A stretch of DNA of 64,000 nucleotides from Thermosulfurimonas sp. F29 (GTDB lineage Bacteria > Desulfobacterota > Thermodesulfobacteria > Thermodesulfobacteriales > Thermodesulfobacteriaceae): contig NZ_JAIFYA010000001.1 in the NCBI RefSeq assembly GCF_019688735.1, forward strand, positions 124,001 through 188,000, in the 5' to 3' direction. The first letter of the stretch is position 1, and each line of letters starts with the position of its first letter. This document shows, in pieces, positions 50,253-59,017 of this stretch. Below the pieces are notes generated by a model that was not told the origin of the DNA, ran no database searches, and saw nothing but the letters and a program-made list of their open reading frames with translations. Both the position numbers and the translations under genes were made by a program.

Positions 50253-51756
50253 CCTGTGTATCCTCCTTCTGTGGGGATGCGCAGCCCACACCCCTCCTCC
50301 CTCACCGGAGCCCTCCCCGAATCCGGTTCCAGGGGGCTCCCCCGCTTCCCCCAAAAAGGAAACTCCCGATGCGGCGGTTCCGGTCATCAAACCTGTTTTC
50401 AAAAAGATCTCACCTCTGGAGACGCACCGGCTGAGTCTCTCTCTCCACCGGGAGGACGCTCTGGAGGTATTTTATCTTCTGGCCCGGGAGGCCGGGTTGA
50501 ACCTGGTGATTTCCAAGGAGGTTAACCAGTACCTTCCCCCGGAGGCCCGGCTGATTACCGCGGAGTTTCACGACTACACCATAAAAGAAATTCTGGACAC
50601 CCTGTGTCGGATCCTGGACCTTCACTACGAGATAAAGGAAGGAGTGATTTATGTAGAGGCCTTTCAGGAGCGAATATTTGATCTTTCCTTCCTTCAGACC
50701 CTTCGGGGGGCCAAATTCAACATCGGGGGGGATGTCCTGGGAGGGGTGGGAGGATATTCCACCGGAGGCGGCGGTACCGCCGGTGGCACCGCCGGCACCA
50801 GCGGCACCACCGAGTTCGTCTCTCCCCTCCAGGGACGATACGAGGTCACCGGAGAGACGGCCCGGGAATCCACGGACATATACAAACAGCTCGAGGCCTC
50901 CCTCAAGGCCCTTCTCTCCAAGGAGGGCACCTTCACCCTCAATCGACTCACCGGGAACCTCTATGTGCGCGATCATCCTTCCCGGGTGCGCCGGGTGGCG
51001 GAATTCGTGGAACGGCTCAAGAAACGCTACAGCCGCCAGGTACTCATCGAAGCCAAGATCGTGGAGGTGGACCTCTCCCGGGGACACGACCTAGGTATCG
51101 ACTGGGTGACCCTGCGCGACACCCGCCTGCCCACGGTCTCCAGCGCCAGTCTCGACCTTCGCTCCGGCATGCCCACCCTCACCTTTTCCTACCAGCACAA
51201 GCCCTCCTTCGAGGGCGTTCTCAAACTCCTAGAAAGGTACGGGAGGGTGCACATCCTTTCCAATCCCCGAATAAGGGTACTCCACGGCCAGCCCGCCCTG
51301 ATCAGCGTGGGCCGCTCCGTGGGATATGTGCGGGAGATAACCCGGGAAGTCATCTCCTCGGAAAACATCTCGCAGACCCAGACCACCGTGGACACCAGCG
51401 CCATCTTCGACGGGCTTTTGCTGGGGGTCACCCCGCACATCACCGACTCCGGAGAAATCATCCTCCACATCGTTCCCATCAAGAGCGACCTGGTGGAGTT
51501 GCGCCGGGAGGAATTTGGCCAGAACACCGCCGTTACCCTTCCCCAGGTGAACCTGCGGGAGATGAGTACCGTTATCCGGGTTACCGATCACGACCTCATT
51601 GTCATCGGCGGACTGATCCTCAACAAGAAAAACACCGAGACCCGGAGCGTGTGGGGACTGGGTCGTCTTCCCGGCGTAGGGGCCCTTTTCCGGCATTCGG
51701 TAAGATCCTCGGACAAGGTGGAACTGGTAATCCTTCTCCGGGTATCTCTGGTCTAA
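50188..51756 (+). CDS. MshL-type secretin (GspD/PilQ family) lipoprotein
   Basis: A 522-residue secretin. The N-terminal signal ends in the lipobox L-W-G-C31; an STN-like domain (VFYLLAREAGLNLVISKEV) and N-domain precede a Gly/Thr-rich disordered loop near residues 182-208. The C-terminal secretin core includes QVLIEAKIVEVDL, VGYVREITREV and DHDLIVIGGLI. It forms the outer-membrane channel. ATG 50188 has GGAG six bases upstream; GTG 50233, which would give a shorter signal peptide, is an alternative. Confidence 0.92.
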   Translation: MWYSGARGKRSGFLWVKSWLFSLCILLLWGCAAHTPPPSPEPSPNPVPGGSPASPKKETPDAAVPVIKPVFKKISPLETHRLSLSLHREDALEVFYLLAREAGLNLVISKEVNQYLPPEARLITAEFHDYTIKEILDTLCRILDLHYEIKEGVIYVEAFQERIFDLSFLQTLRGAKFNIGGDVLGGVGGYSTGGGGTAGGTAGTSGTTEFVSPLQGRYEVTGETARESTDIYKQLEASLKALLSKEGTFTLNRLTGNLYVRDHPSRVRRVAEFVERLKKRYSRQVLIEAKIVEVDLSRGHDLGIDWVTLRDTRLPTVSSASLDLRSGMPTLTFSYQHKPSFEGVLKLLERYGRVHILSNPRIRVLHGQPALISVGRSVGYVREITREVISSENISQTQTTVDTSAIFDGLLLGVTPHITDSGEIILHIVPIKSDLVELRREEFGQNTAVTLPQVNLREMSTVIRVTDHDLIVIGGLILNKKNTETRSVWGLGRLPGVGALFRHSVRSSDKVELVILLRVSLV

Positions 51757-51761
51757 CGGTA

Positions 51762-52601
51762 ATGAGCAAACTTTACGACATCCTCAAGGAAATAGAGAGG
51801 AAACCCGCGGACAAATCCCCTTCGGAAGGGGCCTCCACCGGGGGCCGGAACCGACTCCCGGGACGACCGCTGTGGCTTGCGGGATTGGTATTCCTCTTTT
51901 TCCTGGCGTCAGGGGGAAGTTTTTGGGTGTTTGAAAGGACGATCCTGCACAGGACTCAACCCCCGCGGAGGATCTCTTCGGGGATGAGGCCTCCTCCTTC
52001 TCCAAGGATCGGGGCTCCGACCAAAACCAAAGCGGTCACGAAAGTCGGCCCCGGGGAAAAGAAGTCGACCGCTCCTTCAGGGCTCCCGGAGAGGGTGGTT
52101 TTGCTCCGCACGGAAAAGTCCGAGCCGAAGGGAGGGAGAGCCTCACCGCCCCGCAAGAGTTCGCCGCGCCCCGAAACCCGGGCAGAGGTTCGCAAAAACC
52201 CGGCGGTACCCCCGCCCCTGGCCCCGGAGGAGAGGCTGCGAGGGCTTCTGGTGCGAGCCGAAGTCCTGCGGGCGGAGGGACGCTGTGAGGAGGCCCTTCC
52301 CCTTTATCAGGAGTATCTCCGGGCCCGGCGGGATCCGGGAGTGCTCAACAATTACGGGGCCTGCCTGTGGCTTGAGGGAAGGCTTTCCGAGGCCGATCGG
52401 GTCTTCCGGCAGGCCCTGAAACTCAAAAACGATCCCCTTATAAGACTCAACCTGGTACTTCTAGCCCTGGAAAGAGGGGACCTGGAGAACGCCTGTCGGC
52501 AATTCCGTTTCCTGACCGGGAATCTTTCGGATCCCTCGGCGCGAAGCCTCTACGAAGCCGCCCGAATACGCCTTAAGGGAAGGTGCGTCCGGAACCGATG
52601 A
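51762..52601 (+). CDS. MshN-like membrane-anchored TPR protein
   Basis: A 279-residue protein starting at ATG 51762, five bases after the secretin stop. It has a short cytoplasmic start (MSKLYDILKEIE), one membrane segment (LAGLVFLFFLASGGSFWVF), a long Pro/Lys-rich periplasmic spacer, and three TPR units from residue 185 on. This is the MshN layout and it is in the MshN place. The end overlaps gpsA as ATGA. Confidence 0.78.
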   Translation: MSKLYDILKEIERKPADKSPSEGASTGGRNRLPGRPLWLAGLVFLFFLASGGSFWVFERTILHRTQPPRRISSGMRPPPSPRIGAPTKTKAVTKVGPGEKKSTAPSGLPERVVLLRTEKSEPKGGRASPPRKSSPRPETRAEVRKNPAVPPPLAPEERLRGLLVRAEVLRAEGRCEEALPLYQEYLRARRDPGVLNNYGACLWLEGRLSEADRVFRQALKLKNDPLIRLNLVLLALERGDLENACRQFRFLTGNLSDPSARSLYEAARIRLKGRCVRNR

Positions 52602-53602
52602 AGATCACCGTGGTGGGGGCCGGAAGCTGGGGCACGGCGCTCGGGAAGATCTGGGCCGAGGCGGGCCACCGGGTCACCCTTCTTGCACGCCGTAGTGCGG
52701 TGGCCGAAAACATAAATGTCCGGAGGGAAAATCCCGATTACCTTCCCGGGATCAAGCTTCCCCCGGGGTTGCGGGCGACAACCGACCCCGGAAAGGCCCT
52801 GAAAGGGGCCGACCTCGTGGTCTGGGCGGTCCCCTGCCAGAGGTTGCGGGAGGTGGTCTCCACCCTGCGAAATCACCTTCCGCCCGGAGGCCCTTTCCTT
52901 TCGGTAATCAAGGGGCTTGAGGTAGCCGGTCTCAGAACTCCCCTTGAAGTACTGCGGGAGGTCCTCGAAAGAGGCCTTTTCATGGTGCTTTCCGGACCCA
53001 GCTTCGCCCTGGAGGTGGCCCGGGGACTTCCCACGGCGGTGGTTCTGGCCGGAGAGGACGAGGGCACGGTTTCCCGCTGGCAGGAGGCCCTGGCCACGGA
53101 GAGATTCCGTATCTATCGCAGCCGGGATGTGCGGGGGGTGGAACTCTGCGGAGCCCTGAAGAATGTAGTGGCCATTGCCGCGGGGATCAGCGACGGACTC
53201 GGGCTGGGGCTGAACGCCCGGGCAGCCCTCATAACCAGGGGGCTTGCCGAGATCATGAGGCTGGGGATCAGGCTGGGCGCCGATCCCCTCACTTTCTCGG
53301 GACTCTCCGGCCTGGGGGATCTGGTGCTCACCTGCACCGGAAACCTCTCCCGAAACTACACCGTGGGCTATCGTCTGGCCAGAGGCGAAAGCCTTCAGAC
53401 CGTTCTGCATTCCCTGGGGCAGGTGGCCGAGGGGGTGGAGACGGTGAAGGCGGTACGCAAACTGGCTCATGAACTTTCCATCGAAATGCCCATCACCGAG
53501 GCGGTATATCGCATCCTTTACGCCGGCGAGCCCCCCGAAGTCGCCCTCAAGGGGCTTCTGGAACGCCCCCTGAAACCGGAATTTGCCCCTCTTCGACCTT
53601 AA
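52598..53602 (+). CDS. gpsA: Glycerol-3-phosphate dehydrogenase (NAD(P)+)
   Basis: A 334-residue GpsA. The Rossmann motif VVGAGSWGTALGKIWAE is at the N-terminus; catalytic lysines are in GALKNVVAIAAGI and the substrate site in FSGLSGLGDLVLTC; RNYTVGYRLARG follows. It makes sn-glycerol 3-phosphate for phospholipids. ATG 52598 is chosen by family fit and overlap with the previous stop. Its last 56 bases overlap the convergent bactofilin gene. Confidence 0.96.
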   Translation: MKITVVGAGSWGTALGKIWAEAGHRVTLLARRSAVAENINVRRENPDYLPGIKLPPGLRATTDPGKALKGADLVVWAVPCQRLREVVSTLRNHLPPGGPFLSVIKGLEVAGLRTPLEVLREVLERGLFMVLSGPSFALEVARGLPTAVVLAGEDEGTVSRWQEALATERFRIYRSRDVRGVELCGALKNVVAIAAGISDGLGLGLNARAALITRGLAEIMRLGIRLGADPLTFSGLSGLGDLVLTCTGNLSRNYTVGYRLARGESLQTVLHSLGQVAEGVETVKAVRKLAHELSIEMPITEAVYRILYAGEPPEVALKGLLERPLKPEFAPLRP

Positions 53603-53924
53603 TTGTGCCCTCTATGCGGGCCCCCTCCTCCACGGTAAGTCTCTCCGTAAATATCTCCCCCCGAACGAAACCCGAGCTTCTGAGGTCGAGATGGCGGACC
53701 CGAATGATCCCCTCCAGTTTCCCGAAACAGACCACTTCCTCGGCCTGAATCTCTCCCTTAAGCACCCCGGTGTCCCCCACCACGATGCTTTCACCCCGTA
53801 TCCTGCCGCTCAACTCTCCCTCGAATCGTATCCTCCCGGAGAAGACGAGCTCACCTTCCAGCTTTAATCCCGCCCCGATGTAAGCACTTATTTCCGGAGG
53901 CTGTTTCTTGCGGGACAATCTCAT
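53547..53924 (-). CDS. Bactofilin
   Basis: A 125-residue bactofilin: an N-terminal tail (MRLSRKKQPP) and a right-handed beta-helix of repeated G-x-(I/L/V) strands, such as GKLEGIIRVRHLDLRSSGFVRG. Bactofilins polymerise without nucleotide and position cell-wall enzymes or shape the cell. It follows the M23 peptidase with a four-base overlap, the same pairing that is known for bactofilin-guided peptidoglycan hydrolases. Confidence 0.92.
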   Translation of the reverse strand: MRLSRKKQPPEISAYIGAGLKLEGELVFSGRIRFEGELSGRIRGESIVVGDTGVLKGEIQAEEVVCFGKLEGIIRVRHLDLRSSGFVRGEIFTERLTVEEGARIEGTIKVEEGQIPVSGGVPEAP

Positions 53925-54829
53925 TTAGAGACTTTTTCTCCACGGGAAAGCCTTATTCGAATGTAACGGTAGGGGTTGAGGTACCTTCCGTAGCGCCGGA
54001 CCTCGTAGTGAAGGTGCGGGCCGGTGCTACGCCCCGTATTGCCGAGATAGCCTATGATCTGCCCCCGTTTGACTTTCTGTCCGGCGCGCACGGTTATCTT
54101 TTGAAGATGACCGTAAAGGGTGCTGTACCCGTAACCGTGACGGATAACCACCACCTTGCCGTATCCGCTGTGCCGCCCCGCGTAAACGACCTTTCCGTCC
54201 GCGGTGCTTCTCACGGGGGTGCCGGGATAGCTCACCAGATCGATCCCGGTGTGAAAGGCGGGTTTTCCGGTAAAGGGATCCCGGCGCCGACCGAAACCCG
54301 AAGATATATACCCCGGACAGGGACGACCTATGGGAACACGGGAAAGAACACCGAGATAGGCATCCACCGTGGTGATCAAATCCTGATAATTTTCCGAAAG
54401 CGGCACATAGATTCCTCCCTCGCCTTCGGGGAGTTTTCCCGGCCGCAGGGGACCACCGCGATAGTTCTTGCGTGCTTCAGGCAAATAGCGCTTGAGCCCC
54501 AGATCCGAAACCAGCTTCTCGATCACTTTCGAACGGGCCTTGAGCTCCCCCACCGCACCGGCCAGAAGCTCCTGCTTCTCCTTCTTGAGGGCCGCTATCT
54601 TCGTCTCCAGAATCCGGTTTTCCTTTTCCAGATCCCTGATCTTCGTCTCGAGGGCCAGCCGCTTCTCTCGGAGTTTTCGGATCTCGGGAACCGAAAAGAG
54701 GCCCACCAGACCGAGCACGAACCACAAAAGCCCCATTATCCCCATCAGCCTCAGGAGGGATACCGGGATGCTGATCCTTCGCGTTTGCTTTTCGTCGGAA
54801 AGGATAATCAGATGGAGATAGCGCTTCAT
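53921..54829 (-). CDS. M23 family peptidoglycan endopeptidase (LytM)
   Basis: A 302-residue protein. A membrane segment (GIMGLLWFVLGLVGLF) near residue 35 is followed by a coiled coil of ~60 residues and the LytM domain with zinc ligands HTGIDLV and HLHYEV, plus GRRRDPFTGKPAFHTG. It would cut peptide cross-links of peptidoglycan, guided by the adjacent bactofilin. ATG 54829 is chosen because the membrane segment then lies close to the N-terminus; it overlaps the AMMECR1 stop. Confidence 0.9.
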   Translation of the reverse strand: MKRYLHLIILSDEKQTRRISIPVSLLRLMGIMGLLWFVLGLVGLFSVPEIRKLREKRLALETKIRDLEKENRILETKIAALKKEKQELLAGAVGELKARSKVIEKLVSDLGLKRYLPEARKNYRGGPLRPGKLPEGEGGIYVPLSENYQDLITTVDAYLGVLSRVPIGRPCPGYISSGFGRRRDPFTGKPAFHTGIDLVSYPGTPVRSTADGKVVYAGRHSGYGKVVVIRHGYGYSTLYGHLQKITVRAGQKVKRGQIIGYLGNTGRSTGPHLHYEVRRYGRYLNPYRYIRIRLSRGEKVSK

Positions 54830-55389
54830 GTCGTTCCTTCCCGGAAGTCCTTTTCGCTGAAGATCTCCGCGGTGAAGAGGTAAAGTTCGGTTTCCGGATC
54901 CTGCCAGCACCGGGGAGGAAGCCCGGCCTTGAGACACACATGATCCAGGAAGGTTTCCCGATCCCATCCGTGTTCCACGGCTACCTGAGGAAGAAGCACA
55001 CCCCGGTACACTCCCTTAACCACATACACCCCGTGACGCCCCACCTCCACCTCCTCGGGCCGACCCCGCCGGAGAGGCGATAGAACGGAGATTTCTATTT
55101 CCACTTCGGGGAGCTCTTCCGCGGAAAGAGGGGGGAAGCGAGGATCGTTAAAGGCCGCGGCCAGGGCCATTTCCCGTACCACCTCGTAGAGGGGGGCCCT
55201 GGCCTCGAAGGTTCCGATGCATCCGCGGAGTTGCCCGTGCCTGTGCAGGGTCACGAAAGCCCCCCGGGGCTCCTTTAGCCCCTCAAAAGGTGGAACCCGG
55301 GGTTCCGCCTTACGGCCACTCAGGGCCGCGGCTATAGTATCCCGGGCCAGCTGCAAGAGATAGAGTCTCTCCCGAGGCTCAAGAGGCAT
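54826..55389 (-). CDS. AMMECR1-domain protein (AmmeMemoRadiSam system protein A)
   Basis: A 187-residue AMMECR1 protein. The invariant LRGCIGTF motif, AFNDPRFPPLSAEEL and the late GVLLPQVAVEHGWDRETFLDHVC and CWQDPETELYLFTAEIF segments are all present, quoted here in parts. The AmmeMemoRadiSam system normally adds a Memo protein and a radical SAM enzyme, which are not nearby. ATG 55389 lies inside the DsbC-like gene. Confidence 0.92.
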   Translation of the reverse strand: MPLEPRERLYLLQLARDTIAAALSGRKAEPRVPPFEGLKEPRGAFVTLHRHGQLRGCIGTFEARAPLYEVVREMALAAAFNDPRFPPLSAEELPEVEIEISVLSPLRRGRPEEVEVGRHGVYVVKGVYRGVLLPQVAVEHGWDRETFLDHVCLKAGLPPRCWQDPETELYLFTAEIFSEKDFREGTT

Positions 55390-56122
55390 TGCCCAGCAGT
55401 TCCAGGAGTTTCTCCCTGGAAAGCACCCCCGAGTGAGTGGCTCCGGAAGGCAGCACATAGGTGGGGGTCCCCCTTATGCCCAGAGCCTTCACGAATCGAG
55501 CCCCCTCCTCCACCTTCTTCTTTCCTTCCGCACACATCTTGTTTCCGTTGTAAGGAACCAGCAGGGCCTCGAAACCTTTACCCTCGCAGATCATGGAGAT
55601 GGCCTTCTGTTTAGCCCTGGGATGCAGGCGTTCCAGAGGGAAAAACACCACATTTACCCGGACCTTATTCTCCCGAATGAGCTCCCACAGGATCCTTTCG
55701 GCCCTCTGACAGAAAGGACAGTCCGGATCGATAATAAAGAAAATTTCCGGCCCCTTCCCCGCGGAAAAGGCCACATATCGTCTGAGCTTGCGCATCTCCT
55801 CCGGGGAAAGCTTTATCCGGTTGAGTTCCGCCAGTTTTTCCCCGGTGAGATCCCGGACCTTTTCACCCAGTTCCACGATCCGTCCGGCAATGAGGTAGCG
55901 TCCGCTTTCGTCGAGGTAGGTGATCCCCTTTCGTCCTCCCCCGGCGGGCTGGATGATCACCTCGCAGAGTCCCTTTATGGGAGCAGGCGCCACCGAAAGC
56001 ACCCTCAACGATTGCCTGGAAATCTTCCGCAGAATCTTTTCCGCCTCCTTGGAAGAGGGACAGGCCTGAACCCCTGCCCCCACAAGGAAAAAGGCCAGCC
56101 ACACGAAGATAACCTTTTTCAT
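55379..56122 (-). CDS. DsbC-like periplasmic thiol-disulphide protein
   Basis: A 247-residue protein with a signal peptide (VIFVWLAFFLVGAGVQA) cleaved before Cys21 or nearby. The catalytic domain has CPFC at 135-138 and the cis-proline loop GTPTYVLP, as in DsbC/DsbG; an N-terminal domain of ~110 residues would be the dimerisation part. It probably isomerises or reduces disulphides of envelope proteins. ATG 56122 is preferred over an upstream start as the signal peptide begins there. It heads the four-gene envelope operon. Confidence 0.85.
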   Translation of the reverse strand: MKKVIFVWLAFFLVGAGVQACPSSKEAEKILRKISRQSLRVLSVAPAPIKGLCEVIIQPAGGGRKGITYLDESGRYLIAGRIVELGEKVRDLTGEKLAELNRIKLSPEEMRKLRRYVAFSAGKGPEIFFIIDPDCPFCQRAERILWELIRENKVRVNVVFFPLERLHPRAKQKAISMICEGKGFEALLVPYNGNKMCAEGKKKVEEGARFVKALGIRGTPTYVLPSGATHSGVLSREKLLELLGNAS

Positions 56123-56282
56123 GCTCTCCTCCCGTATGGATTCGGTTCGCTCAGAGGATACCATACACGGCTTGGAAAAGGAAGCGCACCAAAGAAACCT
56201 CCCCGCAAGAAGAGCCGGTCAGGGTGGTCATCCGGCGGAAGTGGGGTAAATTAGGCCCGATAAAAACCGAGGAGGCGGGCGA

Positions 56283-57440
56283 ATGTTCAAAAAATGGCAC
56301 TTATTCACTCCGGGTCCGGTTCCGGTTTCCTCGCGGGTGCTTCTGGCCGGTGCGGGGGAGATTCCGCACCATCGTCTTCCCGAATTTTCCCGTATCCTTG
56401 CCGAGGTGCGGGAGGACCTGCGTTATCTCTTTCAGACCGAGCGACCGGTCTTCTTCTTCGCGTCCTCCGGGACCGGGGCCATGGAAGCCGCGGTGGCCAA
56501 CCTCTTTTCTCCGGGGGAAAGGGTCCTGGTGGTGCGCGGGGGAAAGTTCGGGGAACGCTGGGGAGAGATCGCCGAGGCCTACGGTCTCCGTCCCGCCTAC
56601 CTGGATGTTCCCTGGGGTACGGCGGTCCGCCCGGAGGAGGTGGAGGAGGCTTTGATCAGGGATCCGGAGATCAGGGCCGTCCTGGTACAGGCCCACGAGA
56701 CCTCCACGGGGGTTAAACACCCGGTGAGGGAACTGGCGGAGCTGAGCCGATCCCGGGAGGTCCTCCTGGTGGTGGATGCCATTTCCGCCCTCGGGGTGTA
56801 CCCTTTACCCATGGATGAATGGGGACTGGATGTGGTGGTGGCCGGCTCCCAGAAGAGTCTTGCCCTTCCCCCCGGGCTTTCCTTTATCGCCCTTTCCGAG
56901 CGGGCCTGGGAACGGGTGGAAAGATCCGGCTCCCCGCGCTACTACTTCGACCTGCGCAGGGAGTGGAAGGCCTACCGGAAGGAGACCACCGCCTACACTC
57001 CGGCGGTATCTCTCCTCCTCTGTCTGCGCGAGTCGCTCAAAACGATTCGGGAGCTGGGGCTCGAAAGGCTCTTCGCCCACTATGCGCTGATTTCCCGGGC
57101 CTGTCGGGAAGGGGTTCGGGCCATGGGGCTCGAGGTCTTTTCCGATCCTCCCTGCGAGGCCCTTACCGTGGTGAAACTACCGGAGGATCTCGACGGCGGA
57201 CGGCTCACCAAACTCCTGCGGCAGCGCTACGGGGTGGTGCTGGCCGGGGGACAGGGCCGGCTTAAGGGAAAGGTGGTGCGCATCACCCACATGGGCTACC
57301 AGAGCCCCCTCGAGGTGGTGCTGGCCCTTTCGGCCCTTGCGGTGGGGCTTTCGGAGCTGGGCCATCCCGTTAAAATGGAAGCCGGGGTCTTGCGAGCCCT
57401 GGAGATCATCAGGGAAGAAGGAAAGGAGGTTTACGCATGA
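56283..57440 (+). CDS. Class V aminotransferase (alanine/serine-glyoxylate or phosphoserine type)
   Basis: A 385-residue PLP enzyme of the alanine-glyoxylate/serine-pyruvate aminotransferase group: FTPGPVPVSSRVL at the start, FASSGTGAMEAAVANL, VDAISALGVYPLPM, and the PLP lysine in VVAGSQKSLALPPG near residue 194. Directly upstream of serA with an ATGA overlap, it likely serves as the phosphohydroxypyruvate- or glyoxylate-linked aminotransferase of serine synthesis, as in other thermophiles lacking SerC. GAGGAGG precedes its ATG. Confidence 0.88.
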   Translation: MFKKWHLFTPGPVPVSSRVLLAGAGEIPHHRLPEFSRILAEVREDLRYLFQTERPVFFFASSGTGAMEAAVANLFSPGERVLVVRGGKFGERWGEIAEAYGLRPAYLDVPWGTAVRPEEVEEALIRDPEIRAVLVQAHETSTGVKHPVRELAELSRSREVLLVVDAISALGVYPLPMDEWGLDVVVAGSQKSLALPPGLSFIALSERAWERVERSGSPRYYFDLRREWKAYRKETTAYTPAVSLLLCLRESLKTIRELGLERLFAHYALISRACREGVRAMGLEVFSDPPCEALTVVKLPEDLDGGRLTKLLRQRYGVVLAGGQGRLKGKVVRITHMGYQSPLEVVLALSALAVGLSELGHPVKMEAGVLRALEIIREEGKEVYA

Positions 57441-59017
57441 AGGTCCTGGTAACGGATCCGCTTTTGCCGGAGGGGCTGGAGATCCTGAGGAAGGCCGGCC
57501 TGACCGTGGAGGAAAGGATCGGGCTTTCGCCGGAGGAACTGAGGGAGGCCATTCGCGAGGCGGAGGCCATCATCATCCGGAGCGGCACGAAGCTTACCGC
57601 GGACATCATCGAGGCCGCCGAAAGGCTCCGGGTCATCGCCCGGGCCGGAACCGGCCTCGACAATGTGGACCTCGAGGCGGCCAGTCGCCGGGGCATCGTG
57701 GTCATGAACTGCCCCGGGGGAAACACCAACTCCGCGGCGGAACACACCCTGGCCCTGATGTTTGCCCTGGCCCGCAACATCCCCCAGGCCATGGCTTCGC
57801 TTAAGGCCGGGCGCTGGGAGCGCAAGAAGTTCATGGGGCGCGAACTCATGGGCAAGACCCTGGGTATCGTGGGTCTGGGGAGGATCGGTTCGGTGGTGGC
57901 CGAGCGGGCCCAGGGGCTCAAAATGAAGGTCGTCGCCTACGATCCCTTCGTGACCCCGGAACGGGCCTCGGAAATGGGCGTGGAGCTGGTCTCCCTGGAC
58001 GAACTATACGCCCGGGCGGACATCATCACCGTGCATGTGCCCCTCATGAAGGAGACCTACCACCTCATCAACGCGGAAAGTTTCGCCAAGATGAAAGACG
58101 GGGTGCTCTTCATAAACTGCGCCCGGGGAGGCATCGTGGACGAAATGGCCCTTTACGAGGCCATGAAGAGCGGGAAGGTGGCCGGGGCGGCCCTGGATGT
58201 CTTCGAGAAGGAGCCCCCGGATCCGGACCATCCCCTTCTTAAGATGGAAAACTTCGTGTGCACGCCCCACCTGGGGGCCTCCACCCTTGAAGCGCAGAAG
58301 AATGTGGCCGTGGCCGTGGCCACCCAGGTGGTGGATTTCCTGGTGCACGGGGTGGTCCGCAACGCGGTGAACATGCCCTCGGTCTCCGCCGAAGCCCTCA
58401 AGGTCCTTCAGCCCTACCTGGTACTGGCCGAGAAACTGGGAAGTCTCCAGGCCCAGCTTGCCGAGGGCCCGGTGGAGGAGGTTCACATCGAATACCAGGG
58501 GGAGGTGTCGAGACTCGACACCGCGCCCCTTACCCTCTCCCTGATGAAGGGACTCCTTTCCCGCGCCCTGAGGGAGGATGTTAATTATGTGAACGCCCTT
58601 TTCCGGGCCAAGGAACGGGGCATAAAGGTCAAGGAATCCAGAACCGAGACCGCCGAGGACTTCCTGAACCTCATCGGGGTGAGGGTCCGGTTTCGGGGCG
58701 GGGAAAACTATGTGGCCGGGACCCTCTTCGGCAAGAAGGAACCACGCATCGTAAGGATAAACGACTTCCGGCTGGACGCCCTTCCCGAAGGCCCCATGCT
58801 CTACATCCACAACGAGGATCGCCCCGGAGTGATCGGTCTCATCGGGGTTACTCTGGGCGAGGCCGACCTCAACATCTCCCGGATGTATGTGGGGCAGGAA
58901 CCGGAGAAGCGGCGCAATGTGATCCTGCTTTCCCTGGATCGGCTACCCGAGGAAAAGGTCCTCTCCGCCCTGCGCAATCTCCCGCATGTGTTTTCGGTGA
59001 AACCGCTGGAGCTATGA
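57437..59017 (+). CDS. serA: D-3-phosphoglycerate dehydrogenase
   Basis: A 526-residue SerA of the long form. The NAD motif GIVGLGRIGSVVAERAQG is near residue 144; the catalytic Arg, Glu and His lie in NCARGGIVDE, EPPDPDHPLL and TPHLGAST. The allosteric substrate-binding domain and a C-terminal ACT domain (RPGVIGLIGVTLGEADLNI) follow, so feedback by serine is possible. It oxidises 3-phosphoglycerate in serine synthesis. AAGGAGGT precedes the ATG. Confidence 0.97.
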   Translation: MKVLVTDPLLPEGLEILRKAGLTVEERIGLSPEELREAIREAEAIIIRSGTKLTADIIEAAERLRVIARAGTGLDNVDLEAASRRGIVVMNCPGGNTNSAAEHTLALMFALARNIPQAMASLKAGRWERKKFMGRELMGKTLGIVGLGRIGSVVAERAQGLKMKVVAYDPFVTPERASEMGVELVSLDELYARADIITVHVPLMKETYHLINAESFAKMKDGVLFINCARGGIVDEMALYEAMKSGKVAGAALDVFEKEPPDPDHPLLKMENFVCTPHLGASTLEAQKNVAVAVATQVVDFLVHGVVRNAVNMPSVSAEALKVLQPYLVLAEKLGSLQAQLAEGPVEEVHIEYQGEVSRLDTAPLTLSLMKGLLSRALREDVNYVNALFRAKERGIKVKESRTETAEDFLNLIGVRVRFRGGENYVAGTLFGKKEPRIVRINDFRLDALPEGPMLYIHNEDRPGVIGLIGVTLGEADLNISRMYVGQEPEKRRNVILLSLDRLPEEKVLSALRNLPHVFSVKPLEL

